From Ignelater luminosus (Eukaryota; Arthropoda; Insecta; Coleoptera; Elateridae): 64,000 nt of DNA. Every line of letters begins with the position of its first letter. Within the stretch, counting starts at the first letter, position 1. Below the pieces are notes generated by a model. The model had not been told where the DNA came from and made no database searches. It worked only from the letters and a program-made list of their open reading frames with translations. Positions 22,133-33,931 of the stretch are shown piece after piece. Where the stretch lies: assembly GCA_011009095.1 (NCBI GenBank), contig VTPC01004843.1, positions 1-64,000 on the forward strand, given 5' to 3'. Both the position numbers and the translations under genes were made by a program.

Positions 22133-22513
22133 TTGAATATTAGATAGGGGTGAAACTCGACATGCAGCCACCTCCTCGTGGTGAGTTCTGGGTTGTTTTG
22201 ACATAAACAAGCGAAGAGCTGCAGTAATGTCTCAAAACATAAAAAATAAAGTACATATATTATCCAAAACAGCAGCGAATGCTTAATTTCAAGTCAATTT
22301 CGGCAGCTGAAGACAATGCCATAGGCAACTCAATTTGAATATAGGTCATCCGATTTTCGAAAATTAGATTCTGATACATTTTCGCCCCGAGCTGTTGAAT
22401 ATTCTGAATTGCATTATACCCCAATAATTGGGTCAATGATATATGTAAATTAATAAATAGCCCATAGAAGTTTTATCCAATTTGATGTTTTATTTTCTTT
22501 TCTCCTACATATA

Positions 22514-22805
22514 CATACAGGGTGTTTTAGGCTACTAAGAACATATGAATTTTAACGTGGAAAAAAACTGTTAGTATCAGAGTTCGTCTATGCCACTTAC
22601 GGTCATTAAGAATAATGTAAAATGTCATTTCAGAAAACAAAACAATATAGTTTTATAATAAGTGTCAAATAATGACGTTTATTGAAAAATTATTGTTTGT
22701 TTTTCTGGAATATTATTTTCCACAGGCCTAAGCAAACTCTTATCTTAACGATTTTTCCCATGTTAAAATTCCTATGTTCTGAGTGACCTAAAACACGTAT
22801 ATGTA
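22514..22805. mobile_element. foldback MITE, 292 bp
   Basis: The two ends are inverted copies over about 60 bases: GTGTTTTAGG with GAACATA and GAATTTTAAC on the left (22521-22560), and the complement on the right (22755-22800). Complementarity continues inward (the AAAACAAAACAATAT and ATTATTGTTTGTTTT arms), so the whole unit can fold into a hairpin. It has no coding capacity. The outer end TACAGGGTGT matches the ends of the mini-element at 7671. Confidence 0.8.
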
Positions 22806-24837
22806 TGTTTCAACCATATTAATTTAAAATGATCATCAGAGCTCTGAAAGTATACGTAGGCTGTTTTATAAAAAACGGCGCACGCTGTAGGTTTGTTATT
22901 TTTTGTCCGATTTATATGATTTAAAAACTAAATCAAATTATTTTGAGAAATATACAAGGCCAGCTAGATCGTTCTTTAAATAAACTAATTGTATCAACGA
23001 AACAATAGTCAGGTGTTTTTTTAAGTGCAATGCCATATTTTTTCAGCTGTTTCTTATAGAGCTTTTTTCTCTGATTCCAAGTATGCGTTTGAATAAGTAT
23101 GCACTCACATAAGAATATGTTTAAGAAAAACATAAAAATTGTAACATGAAATAGTATCTTTATTTAACTTAATTAAATTTAAAAAAATCAGATGAGCCAT
23201 GTTACGAAATGTCATTTGAGAAAATGTAGTTAAAACACATTTATCACTTACTTTGTTGTTTTTCACGGTTGCTACAAAATGAATAAAAACTAATACAAAA
23301 CTTAACTAACGCGTCGGAAATTCATTGTGATTGCTACAAAATAGTTTTGTCGTGTGAGTTTGTAGTAAATGAAACAAGCCTTTCTTTGTTAAATTTGAGT
23401 GGTAAAACAACTGACCACAATGAATAAAAAAATATTTAAAGATTGATTTCAAAGCTATATAATAGTGAGAAAAACTGAAAATTCTACAACGCAAATGTTA
23501 ACTTTTGTTATACTACTAACTGCTACTAATAATTTTTTTGTTCATTATTTCAGTGATAATTATATTATGTTATTATATTATATAAAAGATTATAAGCACA
23601 AACGACATTTTTGTCGTTTGTAGAATAGATGAAAGGAAAATGTCTTTATATGAATTAGGTTTACCTTGTAAAATATTGTAACATCTTGTAATAATTGTAC
23701 GTTTAAATATATTACTATTACTATTATTATTGCTATTATTGGTATTACTATTATGATTATGATTATTATTTATTAATATTATTATTATTAAATTGCTCTT
23801 ATTCTGAAGTTGTTAAATTATCTCATTGAATAACATTCGACCTCTTTATTTGGAGAATGAATGGCTAAAAGCAATATACTGCGATTTCTAACACATTTTG
23901 CCCCCTACAGAAGTAATCCTGTTGACTGCTGTAAGCCTATTGTAGTTATGACAATCGAAGACTTTTAATTTATGACCACGAGTGGTAAGTGGTGTAAGGT
24001 GTTGCCTAACTTATAAAATACAAACCAGATCAGTAACATATCAGCATCAGTGATTTCAGTAGCTTTTTTTTGATATGGTCGCAGTCTAACGAATTTGCTC
24101 TTTAGATACTAAAATCTAAGCCTAAAATGTATGCCTCTATAGAAGTTTTAATTTAGTTAATAAATTCGTTTGCCGGTTTTTCATGCCGTTAACTGGAAAC
24201 TATCGGATTCTATAAAAAACAAATTAAATCATTTTTCTTGCATATTATTCTATAAATGCACCCAAAATACAAACAACTAACATATCCAGGCTCGAGAAAT
24301 TTCAAGACTTTTTGTTTAATACGCGAAATGCCGTTGGAAACATTCTTAAAAATACCCTCGCAACCGTGGTTGCCTAATACCTTTCCTTAAAAGCCTTAAG
24401 GGATATTCATTAGTATTACATATGTATCTGTTTTACATTTTAATTCTAACAAGATTTTAAATTCTGTTTATATTTGATAATGTACGTAGATGACAATGAG
24501 ATCATCTTTTCATGGTCACTAATTAGATCATGCATTTTACTTCGTATTATAGATTTGTGTTTATTGATTTAACCGGGGATGACTAAGCCAATGTCATGTG
24601 ACAACTGTCGCAAGTAGTTTTTAAGTGCCTTTTTATGCCAGGTTAACACTGTACTAACATCATCAGGTTTGTCTTTTATAATAAACTATTATAAACCTTT
24701 TTATCGATTGTAATAATTTCATAAAATTACCCAAATATCTGAAAAGGTACTACAACGTAAATCGGGCACCAGATGTCATTACATTTATATCTTTGCGCAT
24801 GTGTTCTTTTCCCATACTCTCAACTACAAGTATTGGT
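22806..24837. other. gene-free AT-rich region
   Basis: No gene or transposon end was recognised over about 2 kb. It contains an imperfect ATT/ATG trinucleotide tract (23711-23792) and a short perfect hairpin, ACAAACGACA with a TTTT loop (23598-23621). Confidence 0.5.
23711..23792. repeat. imperfect ATT-rich trinucleotide microsatellite
   Basis: Runs of TTA, ATT and ATG triplets with interruptions span about 80 bases, typical of an old microsatellite. Confidence 0.75.
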
Positions 24838-25860
24838 ATGGATGCAAATCAATTTCAACTACTCATCCAAGCAATGAATTCCTGGAAGAACAGTAAATGC
24901 CGCATTATTGCCCTCATTTGAAAATTTTGACAGCAAAAAAAAGAAAATTTCAAATATTATCGACAACGATTTGAAAATTATCTTCGCAGGAACAATATTT
25001 TTGATGATAAAAATTGTGCACAGATGCTATTAAATTCTATCAGTTTTTCTAATTATAACATACTCGCAGCTCTTGTAGCACCAAAAATGCCAAACGAACT
25101 AGATTACGCAACATTAATTACATCATTGGAAAAGAATCTGTGTCCAAAACAAAATATACTGGTTGCACAACAGATTTTTATCAACGTATCAGACAGAATC
25201 ACAATCAATTTCTGATTATATAGCAGCATTACGAGCAGATATTACAGCATGTGAATTTATATCACTCTGAGACTGTGCCAACTCAATTGCAAATGTGTTT
25301 TTACCAGCTCAATTTATTCAAGGTATCCCTGACAATTCGATTCGTGAGCAACTTCCACAGTTTGACACGTCAGTATGTGAAGAAATAACAGCAAAAACCA
25401 TCGCTCTTGAATCTTCAAAGATTGATAATTTTAAAAAACGAACCTGTAGTAAATAATTCAATTGTAAAGAACGATTCCATAAATAAAGTAGCTAATAACC
25501 AGCAGCTTTCGAGAAGAAATAACCCCACTACAAATGCTCGACATCGTTCTCAAAGTTTCCAGAAACAATCAAGGTTTCAATCAAAATCCAGAATTGATTA
25601 TAAAAAGCTTGGTATAGAAAACCTGTGTCTTCGTTGAGGTCGCGATAATCATACAGCAAAAGACTGTCGCAGTTCAAATCTGAATTGTAATTCTTGCAAT
25701 AAGTCTGGGCACATTGTAAAAATATGCATTTCAACTCTTCTTCGGAAAAAGACTTCAAGTTCAGACGATACTAATAATGTTACAGAATACCTAACTCGAA
25801 ATAACATTAACCAAGTTATAGACATTTTTGCCCACCAGAATACAGGCGATGCATCCAAAT
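24838..25860 (+). pseudogene. Ty3/gypsy gag fossil
   Basis: From the ATG at 24838 (MDANQFQLLIQ) it encodes a gypsy-type Gag with LVAPKMPNELDYATLITSLE and SDYIAALRADITACEF-like blocks. It ends in two nucleic-acid-binding knuckles near 25650-25730, the second clearly CNSCNKSGHIVKIC. No LTR or pol is attached. It is broken and old. Confidence 0.75.
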
Positions 25861-26034
25861 TTTTTATAACGGTTTTGTTTTTTTTTGTGTGTCAAAATAG
25901 AAGATCTCAACAAATTTACTATTTCAATACTAAAAAGGCAGTCAAATTGGCAAATATAGAAGTTTCAAATGCAGATCTACTTGAAAGCAAAAAGTTGGTT
26001 TCATATTATTCAATCTCAAAAAAAGGAAAGATGA

Positions 26035-26330
26035 TAAACAGAAAGATAATGCTGATGAAAAAGCTCAAGCATTAATTATATCTAATATGGATGAAACTGT
26101 TTTGGTCCATTTAATGAATTGTTCGACAGCGGGTGAAATATGGTCAAAACGTGTCACTTTACATGAATAAAACTTAACTTTAAGCGTGTACATGATGAAG
26201 GCGCAATTTCTTGATTATAAATTTAAAGGAAAAGGTATAAATGTGCAAGTTACGGATTTACAAGATATTGCAACTCAGTTGAAAGCTCATAATTGTTGCT
26301 TAGATTTCGAGAATACAAGTATGATGTAAT
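26035..26330 (+). pseudogene. Ty1/copia gag fragment (fossil)
   Basis: The stretch with EKAQALIISNMDETVLVHLM and STAGEIWSKRVTLHE matches the UBN2 domain of copia Gag. It is about 100 codons long and without ends. It lies between a gypsy gag relic and a BEL RT relic. Confidence 0.65.
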
Positions 26331-27240
26331 ATCCAACATAAAGCAGGCCTTTCTTCAAATAAGTGTGCACCAGAATGAATGTCAAGAAATTATCTTTAAA
26401 AATAAACGCGTTGTCTTCGGAGTAAATTGTAGTCCTTTTCTATTCGGAACAACAATTGAACATCATTTATCGTAATGCCTAGAAAATAGTTCGCTTTTGG
26501 GACCTACCTATTCGCGTGAAACTATAGGAAGGTTAGCCAGAAGTTTCAACGTGGACAATTGTGTAACGAGTTTACCAGACCTAGGAGGTTTAAATGTTTT
26601 TATTCGAGAATCAGTGCAATTAATTGAAGAAGCCTGCTTCGATTTAAGAGAGTGGGACTTTCTGGGAGCTCTGATTGTGATAGTTATAACATTTCAGTTC
26701 TCGGGCTCCAACGGCTTTTAAAGAAAGATGTCTTAATGGTAAATCAAGAACTTATCGAAGCCGAAAATGATGACTTTGTTGTGACCAAGAGACGTCTGTT
26801 AGCAAGAGCCCAGAAAGTTTTTTAACCAATTGATTTTACTGCACCAACCACTTTGATGCCTAAGCTATGGTTACAAAATTTCTGGAAGAAGCAGATAGCT
26901 TGGGATGCTGCTGTGGATGACAAAGTCGGAGTTGCGTTCAAAAGTTGGGTTTCTGATTTACCTCATCTTTTGAAGATCGAAATTCCTAGATGGATTTCGC
27001 TAGGAAATAAGGGGATAAAAAAGATGAGTCTTCATACCTTTTGTAACGTCTCTAAAGATGCATATGCTGCTGTAGTGTAGGGTGTCAGTTCATTTGTTGG
27101 CTGCCAAGTCAAGGGTTACACCATTAAGAAAATTGACAATTCTGCGTTTAGAACTGATAGGGACGACGATTGTAGCTAGACTATATCTTCAAGTTGCAGA
27201 AAATCTTGACAGTAAATATGATAGTTTTTTCTGGTCTGAT
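26310..27240 (+). pseudogene. BEL/Pao RT fragment (fossil)
   Basis: RT of Pao type: DVISNIKQAFLQISVHQNE, VVFGVNCSPFLFGTTIEHHL (~26410), NVDNCVTSLPDLGG (~26550), then the post-RT region PIDFTAPTTLMPKLWLQNFW (~26830) and IPRWISLGNKGIKKMSLHTF, ending with a VARLYLQVAENLD-like RNase H segment (~27175). It abuts the gypsy element at about 27243 with no visible LTR. It is broken. Confidence 0.8.
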
Positions 27241-27244
27241 TGAA

Positions 27245-30200
27245 TGTAAAAATGGAAACAATGAAACATGAAATTAAAGAGGAAATTGGTGGATTATATC
27301 AAAAATATGACGAATTACAACAAAAGTTTGCTATGTTTACTATGGGTCAAGTCGTGGAGGAAAGTGTGGACGTTCGCAGCGAGGTACCGGAAGATATACA
27401 ACTTCCACCTGCTGAACTGGTGATCTCCGAACAACCCTTTGCGGTTATTGGAAGCAATGGCACGCCGAAAAATCATGTTCAACCTCCAATTTTCGATGGG
27501 AAGGTAACCGGTCCACTTATGTAATGCAGTTCGAAGCCGCTGCTGTTACTAATAATTGGAGTGAAAAAGAGAAGGCAGAGTCTCTGATAGCGGCTTTCAC
27601 GTGGAAACGCACTGGATGTTCAGTTGTACAGTTCCGTACCACTTGCGAGAAAATTTCAAAGAGTTATCATCACATTTAGATATGCGTTATAAAGATAAAC
27701 ACCTACAAGAAGTATACTATGCACAACCGAAAAGTAAAATGCAGAAACCGGGAGAGAGTTTACAAGAACTCCAAGGGTACATAGAGCGGTTAATTATGTT
27801 AGCAAATCCAAAGGCTCCGCAGATCTTTTTTGGGCAACTGGCTGTACAAACCTTTAACGATACTGTTTCAAGATTCTGAAACCCAACAGGCTTTGAGACT
27901 TGCACGTCACGTAAAATTAGAAAGTGCTTTGGCGCACGCGCTTGAGTTTAAAGCAACCAAGAGAACATCCCATGGTCATGTCCGTGAGCGAAGTGCCGAG
28001 GCAGAAGATATGGGTGAAAAAATTAAACGAATGATGAAACAAATGTTTGAAGAATAGCGATCGAAGACAGTAAGACTACAGTGCTGAAGATGCGGTGAAC
28101 AGGGTCATCTTAGAAGAAATTGCATCAAGAGTGGTGCAGTTAGGAATAACCAGGATCAAGAAAAACTAGTGTCGGTCAATGTAAAGGGGCGAACATCGAC
28201 CTCCTTAAGTCATGTCCCGGAAACTACCATCAAAGTGGCTTCGTTACGGTATCAATCAGACAGATTTTACATCGATGGCTGTATTTTTGAGAAGACATGT
28301 TCGTTATTGATCGACACGGGAGCAACAAAAACAATAATCCGTCCTGATGTTGTTGAAGATAGAGAGCTACAGCTATCAAGACTCCGGTTCTTGGGGAACT
28401 GGCGGTGGAAGTGGGAATTGGTTTCAAGAGTTGCACGCATCGGTGTTGGTAGCGGATATAGCCGACGGAAGTTATCCTGGGAATGGATTTGTTGAAAAGG
28501 TTCGGATTTATATTAAATATGAAGAATGGAATCCTTCGAGTAATACTTGTCGATGACGTTACCCTACCGGCGCGAAGTGAGAAGATTGTTATGGCTTGAA
28601 TGGATGAAAATCTTCGGGCAGGTTGTATAGATTCCTTAGACCCGGATTATGACAACAAAGACATTGGAAGAGGTATTCTGATAGGAAAAGTGTTAATAAA
28701 TGTGAAAGAACTAACGCCTATTCGATTAATGAATGTTAACGATTTCCCAACGTCATTGAAGGACACCGAAATCGGTTCTTGTGTGCCGGTATCCTCTATA
28801 GTACGGTACGGTTTTCGGGCATTTCGGTAAACACACAAGTAATGAGCACAGCTTCTTGTAGGAATTTAACTCCAAGCCAAAAGATTAGGGTGCAAGAGTT
28901 AATTGGTCGTTACCAAGATGTATTTGCTCCAGATAAAGGACTGGCGGGTTAAGTCAGTGTGGTGACCCATAAGATCAATACGGGAAATGTCCAACCGATA
29001 CGACAACGTCCAAAAAGGTTACCATGGGCGAAACGAAAAGAAGCGGGAAAGATTATCAAAGATATGGCTGGCCAAGGTGTCACTGTACCTTCAAACAGCC
29101 CTTGGGCATCACCCATCGTCTTGGTAAAGAAGAAAGATAGTAGTACACGATTTTGTGTCGACTATAGGCTATTAAATAGTGTCACCAAAAAAGACGGTTA
29201 TCCGTTACCCAGAATTGATGACACTTTGGACACTGTCTGGTTCCAAGTGATTTTCCACCCTGGATATGAAGAGTGGGTATTGGCAGGTTGGAATGGAACT
29301 CCAACATCGAGGAAGACTGCTATTACTATTGGTTCTGGCCTATGGCAGCTTACAGTTATGCCATTTGGTCTGTGTAACGCTCCAGCAACGTTTGAACGAT
29401 TGATGGAGTTGATCCTGAGAGGCTTGTCTTGGAAGACCCGTTTAGTTTACTCGACGATATTATTGTGATTGGTCGAACGTTTGAGGAACACGTGAAGCAC
29501 CTGGAGCATGCGTTTCTGAGATTACGTGGAGCAAATCTGCAGTTGAGTCCAAAGAAGTGCAATCTGTTTCAGAAAGAACTCAGATATCTTGGTCATCTGG
29601 TATCCGAAGATGAAGTAGCGGCTGATCCTGATAAGATTGACCCCACCTAAAAGATAAACACGAGCTCCGAAGTTTTCTGGGTTTGTGTACTTACTACCGG
29701 TGATTTCTCCGTGGGTTTGCAGATATTTTGAAGCCTTTAATAAGATTAACAAGGCAAAACAGAGATTTTCAATAGGACTCCGATTGTGAACGAGCCTTTA
29801 ACGCTCTTAAACAAACTTTAGTAACTGCTCCGATCTTAAGCTATCCCAGACAAAACGAACGATTTGTGCTGGATACAGATGCTAGCAATGTCGGAATAGG
29901 CGCCGTCCTGTCCCAAGTTCAAGATGGGCGAGAGAAGGTCATCGGCTATTTTAGCAAGGTTCTGTCCAAGCCGGAGCGTAACTACTGTGTGACCCGTAGA
30001 GAATTGCTTGCAGTTGTCAAGTTCATCGAACATTTTCATAAGTACCTCTATGATCGAAACTTCCTATTGAGAACCGATCATTCTGCACTCCAATGGCTGC
30101 TAAAGTTTAAGAATCCTGAAGGTCAAGTAGCAAGATGGCTCGAAAGGCTGCAAAAATATGATTTCGAACTGGGCGTAGCCATCGCAAAGACGACGCCTTA

Positions 30201-31541
30201 TCTAGAAGCCCATGCCCCGACGATTGCAAACACTGCTCGCGAATCGAAACTAAGCATGGTGAATACCAAGTACGACACACCACAGTTGCTGATGACCATT
30301 GGGAGCCCGAGGAGATTCAGAAAGACCAAAACAGCGATTCTGACTTACGCTTGGTATTGGAGTAAAAGACAGCGGATCGTAGACCGTGTGGGAAGAAATA
30401 GCCCGATTGTGAAAGCGTACTGGGTACAGTGGGACTCACTGCGGGTCCAAGATGGTCTTCTAAAGAAGGTTTTAGAAAACAAAGAAGGAACCGAAATAAG
30501 AATGCAGTTAGTGGTTCCCAGAAACAGGGTTTCTAAAGTTGTGCAACGGTTGCATGATGGCCTTCGGGAGACCACCTGGGAATTAAGAAAACACTGGCCA
30601 AGATTCGGGAACGGTTTTATTGGATGAACTGCAAGTAAGACGTCAGAGAATGATGCAGAAGGTGCGAAGTTTGTGCAACCGGTAATGCCCCAATGCGACA
30701 GTATAACGTACGTAATCCACGCGAGAGAATCGCCATAGACGTTACGGGTCCATTCCTAGAGACGGACGTGGGAAATAAATATATTTTGGTAGCAACGGAC
30801 TATTTTAGTAAATAGACAGAGGCATACGCTGTACCAAACCAAAAAGCGGCTACTGTTGCTGACGTGCTGGTAAAAGAACTCTAACCTTTTGATATCCCAC
30901 TGGAATTCCGACCAGGGCGCAGGAACTTTGAGTCGGCACTATTCCAAAAATTGTGGCAATCATTGGGTATCAGAAAAACAAGAACCACACCGTTGCACCC
31001 GCAATCGGATGGAATGGTGGAAAGAATGAATACAACGATGGGGAAGTACTTGTCAAAGGTGGTCAAGCATCAGCGCGATTGGGACCAATACCTACATCTG
31101 TTTCTAATGCCAAACCGCTCGGCTGTACAACATACAACTGGCCAAACCCCAGCTGCAGTGTTGTTCGGGCGCGAAATTCGCTTACCATGTGATTTACAGT
31201 TTGGTTTCAAACCCAGTGAAAATGACGTGCTCGGTGATGATTACGTTGATGGCCTTCGTAAGAAGTTAAACTCCATTCATGAAAATGTTCGTCGTAATAT
31301 TCATATGGCCAGTGACAAGATGAAAGAGCGATGCGACATTAAAGCCCAAGAAGGATGGTATCAACCTGGAGATCTAGTTTGGCTCTATCATCCCCGAAGA
31401 CGAAGAGGCTTGTCTCCGAAGCTGCAAAGAGTATGGGAAGGACTCTACAAGGTCATTAAACGAATAAATGACCTGATATACCGTATCAGAAAACCACCAA
31501 GGGGAAATATGATGGTTGTGCACACCAACCAGTTGGTATGA
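27245..31541 (+). mobile_element. Ty3/gypsy retrotransposon fossil, gag-pol
   Basis: Order of parts: gag (27252-~28060; helical, with SHLDMRYKDKHLQEVYYAQP), a CCHC-type knuckle (~28085), protease with LLIDTGATKTIIR (~28307), RT (~28960-29640; SPWASPIVLVKKKDSSTRF and FSLLDDIIVIG), RNase H (~29830-30200; VLDTDASNVGIGAVLSQ), the integrase zinc region and core (~30500-31060; HPQSDGMVERMN) and an integrase C-terminal part (~31340-31541; PGDLVWLYHPRRRRG). PR-RT-RH-IN order is that of gypsy. No LTRs were found at either side; the 5' side abuts a BEL relic. It carries several breaks. Confidence 0.87.
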
Positions 31542-31659
31542 AGTCGATATATAAGAACCAGAGGCCAAATACAACGCGCAAATGTTGTAGCGATTGAAGA
31601 TCGAAGACCTCCGTTTACAGACTTTATAGCATTTTACTCAAATAGTAGGAAAGCTCGTT

Positions 31660-31980
31660 TTGGAGTTGTTCATGAGCAACAAAGAAACCTGTTTGAAGTT
31701 CCGGAAAAATACTCTCTAGCCCACTGCGTGGCGAAAGATTTGAAGATGTTCCGAGGTATAGCTGTCAGCTTCAAGTTCAAGTTTGGTCGCACGAGAGAAA
31801 TATCTTTACAACACCCCGAGGTAGGCAAAACCTGCTATCTACAAGACCAGGGGCGATTCCTTTATTATCTGGTCACGAAACCTCGTTCATGTGAAAAGCC
31901 GCAGTATGAGGATTTGTGAAAGGCTCTTCACGACTTGAAGAAGTTAGCTATGCCGAGAATTGGATGTGGTCTATACCTTT
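31660..31980 (+). pseudogene. macro domain (OARD1/ADP-ribose hydrolase-like) behind gypsy pol
   Basis: The translated stretch strongly resembles macro domains of the OARD1 (terminal ADP-ribose hydrolase) type: NLFEVPEKYSLAHCVAKDL, FRGIAVSFKFKFG, GRFLYYLVTKPRS, KPQYEDL and finally AMPRIGCGL. In that family these blocks form the ADP-ribose pocket. It begins about 120 bases after the last integrase codons at 31541, in the same orientation, with a short linker between. It is broken. It may be a cargo gene of the gypsy element or a copied host gene next to it. It is treated here as part of the fossil. Confidence 0.75.
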
Positions 31981-32269
31981 TCAACTTCAAATTGGTAACA
32001 ATCAATTTCAAAATGGGAATAATCATTTTCAAATTAGGAACAAACAATTTCGAATTGAGAATAATCAATTGGATCATCGTTTAAATTGCTTATACAATAA
32101 AGTTCCAGGAGGCAAGCAAGTGAATAATAAAATAAGCAATATGTTTATCTTGCTAACTACTGATGAGGTTACATTGTTAAGAGCGGTTCCAAATACAACA
32201 TCTATGGTTACTATTAAGAAACTAGAAGAGATCATGGATCTAATAGGAGAGTTCCTCACCGGCTTATAA
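31916..32269 (+). other. open frame with heptad repeats, unknown
   Basis: A 117-codon frame partly overlaps the macro segment. At 31988-32071 four 21-base units encode heptads of the form Q-x-x-N-x-x-F (QIGNNQF, QNGNNHF, QIRNKQF, RIENNQL), which could form a short coiled coil. The C-terminal half (TTDEVTLLRAVPNTTSMVTI) has no family I recognise. It may be the tail of the gypsy element or unrelated. Confidence 0.4.
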
Positions 32270-32953
32270 CTGATAAGAGGAACTGCCTTCACAAGATCAG
32301 CTTTTAAGATGTGTAAAGAAAGGCACTAAACTTTACGTTGCATGCCAGAAGACAAATCAAAATTATTTTTTTCTGCTTATACTATTACAGTTATCAAAAT
32401 CGAAGAATAGGCAAAGAAATGCCTGAAATGAGAATACTCATCTGTGGAAAAACTTACAGAGTCTTTGACCAAACCGTTAAAAAAATCTGAGCTTCTTTGC
32501 ATGTGGATGAACACTTATGAAAGCAAGCAAAACACTGATGTCAAGATATTCCTTTTTCCTGTACACATTCAGATCCCAAATTTAATTCCAATCACTAAAA
32601 GCACTCTTTTGTAATAGAATATAAATATTTTTAAGATCTTTGACGTCCGGTAGCGCCTTAATGGAGCACTTTTGGATAAAGGTAAGTTTGGTTAAATTGT
32701 CCTATTTTGATCTGAGAAATATGTGGTAAGGCATTGTACAGACCTTTTAGGGGCACCCTGTACAATCCCTTTGTCAAACTTAAGAAGGCAATTTATTCAC
32801 TAATATTTTAGTTTTATTAGATTATCGACACTTGATAGCTTATATTAAATGTTTAATCTTAATGATAATAGTATCTCAAATAATTACAAATTGATTAATA
32901 AAATAGACACCTATGTACAAAACAAATTAATTATGTACAACAATTACATATGG
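32270..32953. other. gene-free stretch with Rrp5 3' UTR on the minus strand
   Basis: No coding region was recognised. A CACCCTGTA element end lies near 32754. On the minus strand, two AATAAA signals (complement at 32792-32797 and 32813-32818) lie about 140-160 bases beyond the Rrp5 stop codon and probably direct its polyadenylation. Confidence 0.6.
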
Positions 32954-33931
32954 CTACTTATTCACATAATTTTTTGCCAATTGCATAACATGTTCAAGTT
33001 GTTCTGGAGTGCCATGTGCCTTCTCAAAATCAATGTATTTTTTAAACAGTACTTTCAATTTCTTCGCAGGAATATCCTGAGACACTGATTTTTCCAATAT
33101 ATTTCTGAAAGAAGATCCAACAAAATTAAATATATTTCAAATGATATAAACATAACTACCTTGCAGTATCAATATCAGCTTTCTTAATAACCTGATCAAC
33201 GTACGTACACCAAATGTCTACTCTTTTAGGTTCGTTTTGTAGGACAGTTTCAAATAATGCTTCTGCATGGGCTTTCTCGCCATATTCAAATTCCATTATG
33301 GCATATTGTACAAGTAATGTAACACCTAATAAAAAAGATATCAATACAAAATTATAGAAAAGTAATCCATGTATAACTTTAAATGACTAACACGAGCGTT
33401 TCTCAACTTTTTTTTTTTAAATTACAGAAGTCGAATGTTTACTTACACTGTCTTTTTGTAAATGTCAGAAGTGCAGCATCTTTAAAACTCCTTGCTTTTT
33501 GAATTTGCTTATGCTTATAATAAACACGTCCTATATCCAGCCACATTTTCAAATCTTGTTTAAATTTGCGTTTTGCTTTCAAAACCATTTTTTCCATGTC
33601 ATCGAATTTATTCACTTCAGCTAACACGGTAATAACAGACAAATATATTTTTAAGGGATCATTACACTTTACTGCTCTTTCAAAAGCTTCATCGAAGAAA
33701 GTCTAAAATAAATGATTAACATCAGCACAAGGAATATAGCAAAAACTATAGAATAGTTTCACTATCGAAAAACCAAAATATTCATATCCACATTGTGCTT
33801 ACCTGTTCACCATACATACATTCAAAACTAAGAAGTGCAATCCAAATATTCAAACGTTCTGCCGTCAATTCTAAATTAATTGTCCTTAAAGCATCTTCTG
33901 CAACTATTCTCGTTTTTTCCAGCTCCGCACT
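32954..33931 (-). CDS. Rrp5 exons: C-terminal HAT repeats and stop
   Basis: Four exons (33803-33931, 33447-33702, 33160-33325, 32954-33104) are separated by introns of 100, 121 and 55 nt. They encode successive HAT repeats: ELEKTRIVAEDALRTI and LNIWIALLSFECMYG, then FDEAFERAVKCNDPLKIYL and MWLDIGRVYYKHKQIQKA, then QYAIMEFEYGEKAHAEALFE, and last KYIDFEKAHGTPEQLEHVM, ending KNYVNK and TAG. The order and spacing follow human PDCD11 closely. The short introns show the ancestral intron size of this gene. Confidence 0.9.

Noticed and set aside
19060-22390. TTTCGAAAATC near 19087 and its complement near 22353 as TIRs of the Mutator/YqaJ element
   Set aside because: Only about 11 bases match in a palindromic core and flanks differ, so chance is likely.
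23711-23792. Trinucleotide tract as a coding repeat
   Set aside because: It carries frequent TAA/TTA triplets with stops in all frames; it is an ordinary microsatellite.
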